DNA of 64,000 nucleotides from Seohaeicola saemankumensis (lineage in GTDB: Bacteria; Pseudomonadota; Alphaproteobacteria; Rhodobacterales; Rhodobacteraceae). This document shows positions 24,587-33,279 of the stretch, one piece after another (position 1 is the stretch's first letter; each line of letters begins with the position of its first letter). The notes below the pieces were generated by a model. The model made no database searches, was not told where the DNA came from, and saw only the letters and a program-made list of their open reading frames with translations. Location: NCBI RefSeq assembly GCF_020171285.1, contig NZ_JAIUZI010000005.1:124001-188000 (forward strand), given 5' to 3'. The translations under genes and the position numbers were made by a program.

Positions 24587-24897
24587 TGACCGCTTTCGCC
24601 GCCGCGCTCGACGCGCTCTTTGCGGATGCGTATCTCGCGCGCGACGTCGTTTACACCGCCGAGGGCGGCGCGCCCTCACTGGTCCGCGCGATCCTGCGTC
24701 GGCCCGACGATGTCACCAACTTCGGCGAGGCACGCCTCTGGTCGGAAACCACACGGCTGGATCTGCGCCTTGCCGAGGTTACAAACCCGCGCCCCGGCGA
24801 CCGCATCGAGATCGACGGGGAGGCCTTCCTGATCCAGGGCGAGCCAGTCCGCGACCGCGAGCGTCTCATCTGGACCGTGGATCTTCGGTCGGCATGA
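24586..24897 (+). CDS. head-tail joining protein (gpFII/gp6-like)
   Basis: This 103-residue protein follows the major capsid gene with a one-base overlap (TGATG). The small beta-rich domain (LDLRLAEVTNPRPGDRIEID, then AFLIQGEPVRDRERLIWTVD) fits the head-tail stopper or connector fold of lambda gpFII and related proteins. The assignment rests on pattern, size and position. Its stop overlaps the next start. Confidence 0.7.
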   Translation: MTAFAAALDALFADAYLARDVVYTAEGGAPSLVRAILRRPDDVTNFGEARLWSETTRLDLRLAEVTNPRPGDRIEIDGEAFLIQGEPVRDRERLIWTVDLRSA

Positions 24898-25523
24898 AGC
24901 TGAAGCTCGATCTCACACCTGACCTCGTCGCCGCCATGGCCGCCGAGGTGTTGGCCGGCGAGAAGGCGGTCACCGCCGCCATGCGCGAGGCCGGGGCCGG
25001 GCTGAAGTCCAGCTGGCGCGGGCAGATCGCGCAAGCGGGGCTCGGGCGACGGCTGGCGAACTCGATCCGCAGCCAGACCTATCCGAAGGCCGGCGAAAGC
25101 CTCAACGCCGCGGCGCTGGTCTGGTCGAAGGCCCCGGTCATCGTCGGCGCGCATGACACGGGTCCGCTGATTCGTTCGAAGGACGGATTCTACCTGGCCA
25201 TCCCGACCGAAGCCGCAGGTCGTGGCTTGCGCGGTGGCAGGATCACCCCCGGCGAATGGGAGCGGCGTCGCGGGCTTCGCCTTCGCTTCGTCTACCGTCG
25301 CCGGGGTCCGAGCCTGCTGGTGGCGGAGGGACGGCTGAACAGCCGGGGGCTCGGCGTTGCGTCACGGTCGAAGACCGGCCGCGGGCGTACGACCGTGCCG
25401 ATCTTCTTGCTGGTCCCGCAAGTCAATCTGCCGAAGCGGCTGGACCTCGACCGCGACGCCGAGCGCGCGCTCGACAGCGTGCCGGGGCTAATCGTGGCGA
25501 ACTGGGTGGAAAACCGACTGTAA
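24894..25523 (+). CDS. DUF6441-like tail or connector protein
   Basis: This 209-residue protein starts at ATG 24894 in an ATGA overlap with the joining protein. The N-terminal helical part is LTPDLVAAMAAEVLAGEKAV, and a basic middle includes GRRLANSIRSQTYPKAGESL and LRLRFVYRRRGPSLLVAEGR. It matches the DUF6441 group as I recall it. Position suggests a neck or minor tail component comparable to lambda gpZ. The frame extends upstream within the capsid gene, but those codons are a shadow. Confidence 0.7.
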   Translation: MKLKLDLTPDLVAAMAAEVLAGEKAVTAAMREAGAGLKSSWRGQIAQAGLGRRLANSIRSQTYPKAGESLNAAALVWSKAPVIVGAHDTGPLIRSKDGFYLAIPTEAAGRGLRGGRITPGEWERRRGLRLRFVYRRRGPSLLVAEGRLNSRGLGVASRSKTGRGRTTVPIFLLVPQVNLPKRLDLDRDAERALDSVPGLIVANWVENRL

Positions 25524-25586
25524 CCGCAACGGTCGACACGCGAGGCATGTTGGCATATATTGCCAATGAACTTGCAGGAGTCGCGT

Positions 25587-25844
25587 ATGGCCACCCGAAA
25601 CGTCGTTCTGACCGACACGCAATCCGATCTTGTCGACCGGCTGGTCGCGTCCGGGCGCTATCAGAACGCCTCCGAAGCTCTGCGGGCAGGGCTCCGTCTG
25701 CTGGAACGCGAGGAAGCCGAGCTCGGTAACCTGCGCACCCGACTGACTGCCGGGCTGGACCAGGCCCGACGTGGTGATCTGGCCGAAGGCAGCGGCGAGG
25801 AGGTCGTCCGCCGTGCCTTTGCCGCCGCACGCGCCAGTTCCTGA
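25587..25844 (+). CDS. parD: ParD/CC2985-type antitoxin
   Basis: This 85-residue antitoxin has a ribbon-helix-helix N-terminus (RNVVLTDTQSDLVDRLVASG, then YQNASEALRAGLRLLERE). A C-terminal tail would wrap the toxin. ATG 25587 follows AGGAGTCGC. It binds and represses its own promoter in known ParDE systems. Here it lies in the middle of the phage tail operon, 64 bases after the DUF6441-like gene, with the ParE toxin 12 bases on. Confidence 0.88.
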   Translation: MATRNVVLTDTQSDLVDRLVASGRYQNASEALRAGLRLLEREEAELGNLRTRLTAGLDQARRGDLAEGSGEEVVRRAFAAARASS

Positions 25845-25856
25845 ACCGGGTTCCCG

Positions 25857-26201
25857 ATGCCGAAACCCTGGCGCCTGACGCGGGCTGCAGAAGCTTCGCT
25901 CATAGATATAGCACGCTGGACGGTCGAGACATTCGGACCGCGACAGGCTGCTGCTTACGAGGAAGACCTGATCGCCGCCTGCCGCGACATCGCGGCCGGC
26001 ACGGCGCACTCGCAGGATTGCCGCCGTATCGTCGATCCGGACCTGCCCGAGGATCTGCGTTTCGCACGCGCGGGTGAGCATTTCGTGGTGTTCATCGAGG
26101 AGGCCCAGCAGATTATCGTCCTCGATTTCCTGCACAGCCGGTCCGACCTGCCGCGACGGCTCGCCAACCTGTCAGCCCCACGAGGCGACAGGGATCACTG
26201 A
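25857..26201 (+). CDS. parE: ParE/RelE-superfamily toxin
   Basis: This 114-residue toxin has the ParE pattern: WRLTRAAEASLIDIARWTVE at the N-terminus, FGPRQAAAYEEDLIAACRDI next, and DLRFARAGEHFVVFIEEAQQ with VLDFLHSRSDLPRRL at the end. ParE toxins poison DNA gyrase. The pair with the upstream antitoxin looks intact and probably stabilises the prophage. Insertion inside a morphogenesis operon is unusual. No separate terminator follows. Confidence 0.88.
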   Translation: MPKPWRLTRAAEASLIDIARWTVETFGPRQAAAYEEDLIAACRDIAAGTAHSQDCRRIVDPDLPEDLRFARAGEHFVVFIEEAQQIIVLDFLHSRSDLPRRLANLSAPRGDRDH

Positions 26202-26233
26202 TACCGGGATAGCCCCGGAGAATCGGGATCATC

Positions 26234-26653
26234 ATGCCCACCCTACGCGAAACCATCCTCGCCGCGCTGCATGCGCGGCTCTCGGCGCTGCCTGCCACCG
26301 CCCTGCGCGGTGAGGTGCTGCCCGAGCGCGTCCCGGCCGAGGGGTTGCTGATCCTGCGCGACGGCGAGCCGGGCGAGCCCGAGGTGACACTGTCGCCGCT
26401 CGCCTATCACTACCAGCACCGGGCCGAGATCGAGGCGGTCGTGCAGGGCGCGGACCGTGACACCGCCTTCGACACGCTGACCGCCAGCATCGGCGCGGCG
26501 CTTGCCGCCGACCGAACGCTGGGCGGCCTCTGTGACTGGATCGAGGCGGAAGCACCGCGGCCGGTGGATTTGGCCGTCGAGGGTGGGGCCAGCCTGAAGG
26601 CGGCCGTGATCCCGATCGTCCTGCACTATTCAACGGCCGACCCACTGAGCTGA
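26234..26653 (+). CDS. tail completion/terminator protein (gpU-like)
   Basis: This 139-residue protein begins TLRETILAALHARLSALPAT, typical of phage minor tail proteins of the gpU or tail-terminator type. A beta-rich core follows (YHYQHRAEIEAVVQGADRDT, AAVIPIVLHYST). It is directly upstream of the tail tube gene, the expected place for the tail terminator. ATG 26234 lies 32 bases after the ParE stop. Confidence 0.7.
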   Translation: MPTLRETILAALHARLSALPATALRGEVLPERVPAEGLLILRDGEPGEPEVTLSPLAYHYQHRAEIEAVVQGADRDTAFDTLTASIGAALAADRTLGGLCDWIEAEAPRPVDLAVEGGASLKAAVIPIVLHYSTADPLS

Positions 26654-26677
26654 ACTCGACAATCCGAGGAGAATACG

Positions 26678-27616
26678 ATGGCACGAGCCCAAGGGGCGCG
26701 GGCGCAGATGGCGCTTGCGTTCGAGACTGTCTATGGCACGCCGCCTGCCGGCGGTTTCACGAAAATGCCCTTCGCCAGCACCACGCTCGGCGCCGAGCAG
26801 CCGCTGCTGAACTCGGAGCTTCTCGGCTACGGACGCGACCCGTTGGCGCCGATAAAGGATGCGGTGACGGCCGACGGCGACGTGGTTGTTCCGATCGATG
26901 CCGAGGCCTTTGGCTTCTGGCTGAAGGCGGCCTTTGGCGACCCGACCACAGCCGGCACAGGCCCCTGGACGCATGAGTTCCAGTCGGGTTCGTGGTCGCT
27001 GCCCAGCCTGTCGGTCGAAACGGCGATGCCGGAAGTTCCGCGCTACGCGATGTATGTCGGGTGCATGCTGGATCAGCTGAGCTGGCAGATGCAGCGCTCC
27101 GGGCAGCTTACCGCGACAGCGCGGCTGGTGGCGCAGGGCGAGGCCGTCGCCACCACGTCCAATACCGGAACCCCGGCCGCACTGCAGCTGAAGCGTTTCG
27201 GGCATTTCAACGGGGCGATCACCCGGAACGGGTCGGCTCTCGGCAACGTGGTCTCGGCCGACATCACCTATGCAAACAACCTCGACCGGATCGAAACCAT
27301 CCGCAGCGATGGCCGCATCGATGGCGCGGACCCGTCGATCGCAGCGCTCACCGGCTCTATCGAGGTCCGCTTTGCCGACAGCACGCTGGTCACCCAGGCG
27401 CTGAATGGCGAGGCCTGTGAGCTCGAGTTCGGGTATAGCTTGCCGTCCGGTGAGAGTTTTACTTTCACCGTGCACGCCGTTTACCTGCCGCGCCCGCGGA
27501 TCGAGATTTCCGGACCGCAGGGCGTGCAGGCCACGTTCGACTGGCAGGCGGCGCAGGATCCTGTCCTCGGCCGCATGTGCACCGCCATCCTCGTGAACGA
27601 CCTAGAGACATTCTGA
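26678..27616 (+). CDS. major tail tube protein
   Basis: This 312-residue protein has the layout of phage tail tube subunits. An N-terminal arm (QMALAFETVYGTPPAGGFTK) precedes a beta-rich body (GDVVVPIDAEAFGFWLKAAF, LTATARLVAQGE). A C-terminal part contains FTVHAVYLPRPRIEISGPQG. CCGAGGAGAA precedes ATG 26678. It is followed immediately by the G-type chaperone gene, the order seen in most siphophages. Confidence 0.85.
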   Translation: MARAQGARAQMALAFETVYGTPPAGGFTKMPFASTTLGAEQPLLNSELLGYGRDPLAPIKDAVTADGDVVVPIDAEAFGFWLKAAFGDPTTAGTGPWTHEFQSGSWSLPSLSVETAMPEVPRYAMYVGCMLDQLSWQMQRSGQLTATARLVAQGEAVATTSNTGTPAALQLKRFGHFNGAITRNGSALGNVVSADITYANNLDRIETIRSDGRIDGADPSIAALTGSIEVRFADSTLVTQALNGEACELEFGYSLPSGESFTFTVHAVYLPRPRIEISGPQGVQATFDWQAAQDPVLGRMCTAILVNDLETF

Positions 27617-28083
27617 TGCTGACCCTCGATCTGACCAACACGCCGCGCTGGCATGACCTCGCCCCCGGTGTGCGGGTGCAGCTGCGCCCGCTGACCACCG
27701 CGCTGATGGTGGCGACGCGCAGCGACCCGGTGGTCGAAGCGGTGCCGGAAGGGGCCTCGGACGAGGAGCGCGCGGTCGCCTTCGCCAAGGCGCTGGCCCG
27801 CCGCGCCGTGCTCGCCTGGGAGGGCATCGGCGACGCCGACGGGACCGCCATCGATCCCGGCCCCGAGGCCATCGATGCGCTGCTCGACGTCTGGCCGATC
27901 TTCGAGGCCTTTCAGCTGACCTATGTCTCCAAGGGTCTGCTGCTGGAACAGGAAAAAAACGCCTCCGCGCTCTCGCCGAGTGGTCCTTCGGCGGGGGCGA
28001 TCGATACTGCCAGGGTTGCGAACCCAGCGAAGCCTGCGCGCAAGCGTGCGAAGACTGCCCGGGCCGCACGAACCAGCCGCTGA
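27616..28083 (+). CDS. tail assembly chaperone G-like protein (zero-frame product)
   Basis: This 155-residue protein starts at ATG 27616 with a one-base overlap to the tube gene. The N-terminal beta part (LTLDLTNTPRWHDLAPGVRV) and helical centre (FAKALARRAVLAWEGIGDAD) suit a G-type tail chaperone. Codons 113-115 read GAA AAA AAC and contain the slippery heptamer A AAA AAC. Ribosomes that do not slip finish this product with an Ala/Lys/Arg-rich tail. Those that slip -1 make the longer GT protein (see next entries). Confidence 0.8.
   Translation: MLTLDLTNTPRWHDLAPGVRVQLRPLTTALMVATRSDPVVEAVPEGASDEERAVAFAKALARRAVLAWEGIGDADGTAIDPGPEAIDALLDVWPIFEAFQLTYVSKGLLLEQEKNASALSPSGPSAGAIDTARVANPAKPARKRAKTARAARTSR
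27954..27960 (+). promoter_or_regulatory. -1 programmed frameshift slippery site A AAA AAC
   Basis: The heptamer is in the exact zero-frame register (gaA AAA AAC), the canonical X XXY YYZ form. After a -1 slip the frame is open for 112 more codons to the TGA at 28296-28298 and encodes a plausible T domain. Tail chaperone genes at this position use -1 frameshifting in lambda and many other siphophages. Confidence 0.85.
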
Positions 28084-28298
28084 CCCATGAAGGTTGGCTG
28101 GTCTGGGATCTGGTCGGCCGGCTTGGCGGCCAGCTGCGTGTGCTTCCCGGTGCCGTGATCGGCTGGGACATGACCGCAGCCCTCGCACTCGGGGACGCAC
28201 TCGGTGTGCCGTCTGCCGTTTCCGCCGAACTGCTGCCCGTTATCGAAGCGGTGATGGTCGCCAAATACAACGAACAGATGGAACGGTCCGATGGCTGA
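27960..28298 (+). CDS. T extension of the GT tail assembly chaperone (made by -1 frameshift)
   Basis: These 112 codons have no start of their own and join the G product by the -1 slip, giving a fusion of about 227 residues. The first part is Cys-rich: Cys residues in YCQGCEPSEAC and then CEDCPGR could bind zinc or stay reduced. The second part (LTHEGWLVWDLVGRLGGQLR, then EAVMVAKYNEQMERSDG) is conserved-looking and fits a T domain that contacts the tape measure protein. The end overlaps the tape measure start by eight bases. Confidence 0.8.
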   Translation, partial: RLRALAEWSFGGGDRYCQGCEPSEACAQACEDCPGRTNQPLTHEGWLVWDLVGRLGGQLRVLPGAVIGWDMTAALALGDALGVPSAVSAELLPVIEAVMVAKYNEQMERSDG

Positions 28299-30750
28299 GA
28301 AAAAGGTCAGCGTCCGCCTTGCCGCGGTAGGCGGGCGACAGGTGCGCGCAGAGCTGGAAGGCGTAGGCGAGGCCGGCAAGCGCGGTTTCGGCCGTCTTGC
28401 CCATGAGATGGAGGCGGCCAATGCACGGCTCGCTGGGTTCTCCCGGCGGGTGAAGGTGGCCGCTGCGGTCGCTGTCGCGGCTGCCATGGCGGCGGGCGTC
28501 GCCATGGTGCGCTCCGGTCTTCAGACCGTCGATGCGCAGGCCAAGCTCGCGCAGTCGCTGGGGACCACGGTCGCCTCGATCCAGACGCTGGAGCGCGCAG
28601 GCGAGTTGGCGGGCGTGTCCATGTCCGGCATCGAGCAGGCGACCAAGGATCTGACGCGTCGGCTCAGCCAGGCGGCGGCGGGCGGAGGTCCCGCGGCGCA
28701 GGCTCTGGAACGGCTGGGGCTCTCGGCCTCCGATCTGCTGGCCCTGCCGCTCGACGAACGTGTCGGCGCGATCAACGCCGCGATCGAAGGTTTCGTGCCC
28801 GCTGCTGAACGCGCGGCTATCGCCGGGCAACTATTTGGCGAGGAAGGCTCTATTGCAATGAGCCGGATCGACACCGAAACGCTGCGCCAGGCGACAGAGG
28901 ACGTGCGGGCTTTCGGGGTCGTGGTTTCGGAACAGGACGCCGACCAGATCGAGCGCACGAATGACGCGATCTCGCGGCTGGGTCTGATCTGGCGCGGTCT
29001 GTCGAACCAGTTGGCGGTCGCCGCAGCCCCGGCCCTCGAGGCAGTGGCCGAGGCCATGGCGGCGCTGGCCAGTCGCACCGGTCCGCTGGGAAAGGCCATC
29101 ACCGGCCTCTTCGACAATATCGGCCGGCTCACCACCCATGCCGCAACCTTCGCCACCTTCCTCGCGGGGCGCTGGGTCGCTGGCATGGTCGCGGCCGCAC
29201 TGTCTGTGCGTGGGCTGGCCACCGCCCTTGTCCTTCTGCGCAGCGCGCTCATTCGCACGGGGATCGGGGCCCTGATCGTCGGCGCCGGTGAACTCGTACA
29301 CCAGTTCACGCGGCTCGTCTCTGGCGCAGGCGGGCTCGGCAATGCCATGTCGTTGCTGGGCGATCTGGCAGCAGAGGTCTGGGACCGGATCAAGCTTGGG
29401 GCGGCCAGCGCTGGCGCGGCCTTCGAGGCCGGGTTTGCCGGGTTTGAAGCGGTCGCGACCTCCGCACTGCAGGGGGCTCTGGAAGCCGTGGTCGGGTTTG
29501 CGAATAACGCGGTGAACAGCTTCGAGGGGGCATTCGAGGCAATCAAGGCGATCTGGGGCCTGCTGCCAGCAGCGATCGGCGACCTGGTCTTCCAGGCAGC
29601 CAACAGCCTGATTGCCGGGGTCGAGGCGATGCTGAATGGCGTCGTTACCCGGATCAACGGGTTCATCTCCGGCGTCAATGCCGGGCTGGAAGCGCTCGGG
29701 GTCGAGCGGCGCATCTCCGTCATTCCCGATCTGGATCTCGGCCAGATCGAGAACCGGTTCGAGGGCGCGGCGGCCAATACTGCGACGGCCGCACAGGCGG
29801 CCTTCGATCGAGCCTTTGCCGACAATCCGCTGTCCGTGCCCGATCTCAGGTTGGCCGCGGCTGCGAATACCGCACGCGGTCGGGCAGATGTGGCGCGGTC
29901 AAGATCCATCGATCTCGCCGCCCGCGCCACTGCGCCGCTGGGTGCGCTTGATGCACTTCGGGCCGCCGTCGCGGGGTCGGACGAAAGCGGCAATGCCACC
30001 ACGGAAGCGGCCGCGGCAACAGAACGGCTGAACGCAGCTCTCAGCGAGACCGAGACAGCACTGGGGCAGGCAGGATCGGCGGCAGGCGGAGCCGGCGGTG
30101 CGTTGAAGCAGGCGGCAGAGGCCGGAGCCAAGGCCTGGGACGGGGCAAAGGAGGCCATCGAACGCACGAAGGACCTGGCCAAGGGGCTGGCCGAGGATAT
30201 CACCGGTCCGCTGAAAGAGGCGCTCAAATCCGGTGAGCTCAGCTGGCAGAGCTTTGCACAGGCGGTTTCGGGCATTGCGCAGAACCTTGCCAATCGCCTG
30301 ATCGACTCCGCGTTCAAACCGATCGAGGATGCACTGTTTCGCGCCTTTTCGGGCGGCGGGGCTTCTGGCGGCGGTCTCTTTGGCTGGATCACCCAGGCCA
30401 TCGGCGGGCTCTTCGGTGGCGGTTTCGCCAGAGGCGGCGTCTTTGCCCAGACGGGACAGGTTGCGGCCTTTGCACGCGGTGGTGTCGTCAACCAACCGAC
30501 CGTGTTTCCCTTTGCGCGCGGCATCGGCCTCATGGGAGAAGCCGGGCCCGAAGCGATCCTGCCCCTGCGCCGCGGCCCGGGTGGCCGGCTCGGCGTCGAG
30601 GCAGGGACCACGCAACCCGCTCCACAGGTCGCACCACGGATCATCAACGTGCTCGATCCCGCACTGGTAGGCGATTTTCTCGCCACGCCTGCCGGTGAAC
30701 GCGCCATCGTCAATGTGATCCGCCGCAACCGGGGCGCTTTCGATGGCTGA
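28291..30750 (+). CDS. tail tape measure protein
   Basis: This 819-residue, Ala-rich helical protein starts at ATG 28291 inside the end of the GT frame. Early parts look like a chaperone-bound coil (RVKVAAAVAVAAAMAAGVAM). Hydrophobic segments near residues 285-335 may insert in the host membrane. The C-terminus has Gly/Phe-rich tracts (GGLFGGGFARGGVFAQTGQV) and the common motif LMGEAGPEAILPLRRGPGG. It sets tail length and helps DNA entry. Its size predicts a tail of roughly 120 nm if about 0.15 nm per residue applies. Confidence 0.9.
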   Translation: MAEKKVSVRLAAVGGRQVRAELEGVGEAGKRGFGRLAHEMEAANARLAGFSRRVKVAAAVAVAAAMAAGVAMVRSGLQTVDAQAKLAQSLGTTVASIQTLERAGELAGVSMSGIEQATKDLTRRLSQAAAGGGPAAQALERLGLSASDLLALPLDERVGAINAAIEGFVPAAERAAIAGQLFGEEGSIAMSRIDTETLRQATEDVRAFGVVVSEQDADQIERTNDAISRLGLIWRGLSNQLAVAAAPALEAVAEAMAALASRTGPLGKAITGLFDNIGRLTTHAATFATFLAGRWVAGMVAAALSVRGLATALVLLRSALIRTGIGALIVGAGELVHQFTRLVSGAGGLGNAMSLLGDLAAEVWDRIKLGAASAGAAFEAGFAGFEAVATSALQGALEAVVGFANNAVNSFEGAFEAIKAIWGLLPAAIGDLVFQAANSLIAGVEAMLNGVVTRINGFISGVNAGLEALGVERRISVIPDLDLGQIENRFEGAAANTATAAQAAFDRAFADNPLSVPDLRLAAAANTARGRADVARSRSIDLAARATAPLGALDALRAAVAGSDESGNATTEAAAATERLNAALSETETALGQAGSAAGGAGGALKQAAEAGAKAWDGAKEAIERTKDLAKGLAEDITGPLKEALKSGELSWQSFAQAVSGIAQNLANRLIDSAFKPIEDALFRAFSGGGASGGGLFGWITQAIGGLFGGGFARGGVFAQTGQVAAFARGGVVNQPTVFPFARGIGLMGEAGPEAILPLRRGPGGRLGVEAGTTQPAPQVAPRIINVLDPALVGDFLATPAGERAIVNVIRRNRGAFDG

Positions 30751-32422
30751 GCTCTGGCCCTTTGCCACCCATGGTCCGGCGACCGAAGTGCTGGAATGGC
30801 GCACGGATGTGCTGCAGAGCGAGGCCAGCGAACAGCGCCTGTCGTTGCGGGCCGCTCCGCGCGAAATCCTCACCCTGCGCCACCGATTGGACGGCGCGGG
30901 TCTGACGCAGGCCATAGCGCTGGCGCGGCGCGGTCTCTCTGGCGACTGGATCGTGCCGCTTTGGCCGATGGCGGAGCGTAGCGGTACTGACCTTCTGGCG
31001 GGAGACATCAGCGTGCCGGTCTCCGCACTCCATGCCGACTATCGCGAGCCGGGGTTCGCAGTCGCCGCAGTGGGCGGTGGTCCCGCGCATCTGCTTGAAG
31101 TCTCCGGCGTCCGCCCGGATGGGATTGACCTGGCGGTCCCGGCCGGTGTCGATCTGACCCGGCCCGTCATTGCGCCCGCGCGCCGGGCCCGGTTGCTGGC
31201 CCCGCTCGAGATTGAGCGCCGGCATGCCAATCTCGGCTACGTCACGGCCCGCTTCCTGCTGCAGGACAGCGCTGATCTCTCCGGGCTGCGCGGCACCGCG
31301 CTCTATATCGCCATCGACACCAGCACCTCGATGTCCGGCGAGAAGATCGCCGCGGCGATGGCAGCGGCAAGGGCGCTGGTCGAAGAGCTTGGCGACAGCG
31401 TCCCGCCGGTACTGCGCAATGATATCTGTGTGGTGCTCTGGAACGGGACAGTGTCTTCGCTTCAGATCTACCGCGACGCGGATCGCCTGGCTCTCGCCGC
31501 CCTGGCAAACTGGCTCGAGCCATCTCCTGCGCTTGGAGGTTCGACGGATTTCGAGGTGGCGCTGAGCGAGGCGCCGGGTTTCTTTGCCGGGGCCGGTGCC
31601 AAACGTCGGATCATCCTGTTCCTGACCGATGGTGAACCATACCCCTCGAGCTCTGCCACAGGTGCTGTCACCTTGCGCGACAGCATCGCAGATGTCGAAG
31701 TCTTCGGGTTCAACATCGGGCTGTCGAACACCACGTGGACCGCCATGCTCGACAATACGGGCGGCGACGAAGTGCCGGTCATCGCGCCCGGGGACAGGGA
31801 AAGCCTGCGCGATACCTTGCTGGGCACACTCTTCGGCATTCCGCGCTACCATGGCCGGGATGTGCTGATGGACCCCAGTGTTCTGCGCCAGCCCTTGGCC
31901 GAGACATTGTCGCAAAGGTTCGAGGGGGTCGAAAGCGGCCTTGGGCCGGTGGTGTTCGAACCTCTGCGCACTCTCGTGCAGCGCGGGACGATTCTGACGC
32001 TGAAGGATATCGGCCTCACGCGGTGCTGGCCCCGGCGGCGATGGCTGCATCACCTGCGGGGTCGGGCACGGGCCTTCTGGCTGCCGACCTGGGGCCGGGA
32101 AATCGCGCTGCAGCAGGAGGGGACACCAGGCGATGACGCGCTGTTTGTCGCGCCCGGGATCGAGCCTGCTGACTGGATCGGCCGGCATGTGCTGTTCGAT
32201 CTGGATGGGACGCCGCTCTTCCGAGAGATCACCAGTGCCGCCTATGATCCACTTGGTTTGCGCCTCGGCATTGACCGGCTCGACCGCGCGGTACCGATCA
32301 CGACGCAGGGGCATCTGATGACCCTCGCGCGGCTCGACACCGATCGCATCGAACTCGAGCATAGCCCCGCTGGCACCGAGGTCAGCCTCGCCACCCTGGA
32401 ATCCGCGGACCTGATCCCATGA
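30743..32422 (+). CDS. distal tail protein with an inserted von Willebrand factor A domain
   Basis: This protein has 559 residues. The first 180 (MAELWPFATHGPATEVLEWR onward) and last 170 (WLHHLRGRARAFWLPTWGRE onward) match a tail protein found next to the DUF2163-type gene in siphophages of this group. Between them, about residues 184-360, is a VWA domain with a full MIDAS set: DTSTS near 191, Thr in GGSTDF near 264 and Asp in FLTDGEP near 294. VWA domains bind ligands through a metal ion, so adhesion or assembly is likely. The stop overlaps the next gene. Confidence 0.8.
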   Translation: MAELWPFATHGPATEVLEWRTDVLQSEASEQRLSLRAAPREILTLRHRLDGAGLTQAIALARRGLSGDWIVPLWPMAERSGTDLLAGDISVPVSALHADYREPGFAVAAVGGGPAHLLEVSGVRPDGIDLAVPAGVDLTRPVIAPARRARLLAPLEIERRHANLGYVTARFLLQDSADLSGLRGTALYIAIDTSTSMSGEKIAAAMAAARALVEELGDSVPPVLRNDICVVLWNGTVSSLQIYRDADRLALAALANWLEPSPALGGSTDFEVALSEAPGFFAGAGAKRRIILFLTDGEPYPSSSATGAVTLRDSIADVEVFGFNIGLSNTTWTAMLDNTGGDEVPVIAPGDRESLRDTLLGTLFGIPRYHGRDVLMDPSVLRQPLAETLSQRFEGVESGLGPVVFEPLRTLVQRGTILTLKDIGLTRCWPRRRWLHHLRGRARAFWLPTWGREIALQQEGTPGDDALFVAPGIEPADWIGRHVLFDLDGTPLFREITSAAYDPLGLRLGIDRLDRAVPITTQGHLMTLARLDTDRIELEHSPAGTEVSLATLESADLIP

Positions 32423-33267
32423 CCTACGACCTGCTTGAGACCTCCACCGCCGAAGGGCGGCCACTCTTTCTCTACCGTTTCGCGGAAGGGTCGGAGATCT
32501 GGCGATTCACCAGCCGGGCAACCGACTGGGTGGTGCCGGGTGGGACGCTGGCCGATGAGCCCGACGACACCACATGGACCGCCTCCGCGCTGTCCCATGG
32601 TAATGTGATCCAGAGCGGTGATCCGCGTCGGGTTGATCTCGGCCTGACCTTTCCGCTCTCCGATGCCTTTGCCCGGCGCTATCTCGGACCGCGGGGCTCT
32701 GCCATCACCACGCTCACCATCTTCCGCGGCCACGAGCAGGTGCCGGATGAACTGGTGGCCCACTGGAAAGGGCGCATCGTCTCGGCCCGGGTCGAAGGGG
32801 TCCGCATCACCTTACAGGCGGAATCGCTCTTCACCGCGATGCGGCGCCAGGGCGTCCGCGCCCGCTATCAGCGGCTTTGCCGCAACGTGCTTTATGCTGG
32901 GGGCTGCGGGCTGGATATCGCGGATTTCCTGGTCTCCGGCACCGCAACCGCACGGTCTGGGCTGCAGATCACCGTGCCAGAGGCGGCCGAACAGCCCGAT
33001 GGCTGGTATCGCGGCGGGGTGCTGCGCCATGCCGGTGTCCCGGGGTTCATCATTGGACATGTTGGAACGACCCTGACCCTGGCCGGCCGCATGCCCGGAC
33101 TTGAGACGGAGATCGACGATCCGGGAGTAACGGCCAACGTCGAGATCGCACCCGGCTGCGATCTGCGCCGCGATACCTGCACGGGCCGGTTTGGCAACCT
33201 GCTGAACTTCGGCGGGTTTCCGGATATTCCGGGGCGCAATCCGTTTGGCGGTTCGAGCATCATCTGA
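32419..33267 (+). CDS. tail protein, DUF2163/phage BR0599 family
   Basis: This 282-residue protein has the DUF2163 layout. An N-terminal part (YDLLETSTAEGRPLFLYRFA) begins it. The C-terminal BR0599 domain is marked by RYQRLCRNVLYAGGCGLDIA, with its two Cys, and by CDLRRDTCTGRFGNLLNFGG, with two more. The Cys pairs may form disulfides or bind metal. It is a minor tail component upstream of the tip assembly genes. ATGA overlap with the VWA-bearing gene indicates joint synthesis. Confidence 0.85.
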   Translation: MTYDLLETSTAEGRPLFLYRFAEGSEIWRFTSRATDWVVPGGTLADEPDDTTWTASALSHGNVIQSGDPRRVDLGLTFPLSDAFARRYLGPRGSAITTLTIFRGHEQVPDELVAHWKGRIVSARVEGVRITLQAESLFTAMRRQGVRARYQRLCRNVLYAGGCGLDIADFLVSGTATARSGLQITVPEAAEQPDGWYRGGVLRHAGVPGFIIGHVGTTLTLAGRMPGLETEIDDPGVTANVEIAPGCDLRRDTCTGRFGNLLNFGGFPDIPGRNPFGGSSII

Positions 33268-33279
33268 AGGACCTCTACC

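Noticed and set aside
28521..30728. 735-codon minus-strand frame antisense to the tape measure gene
   Set aside because: Ser/Ala-rich mirror of an Ala-rich helical gene, with no motif and no ribosome site.
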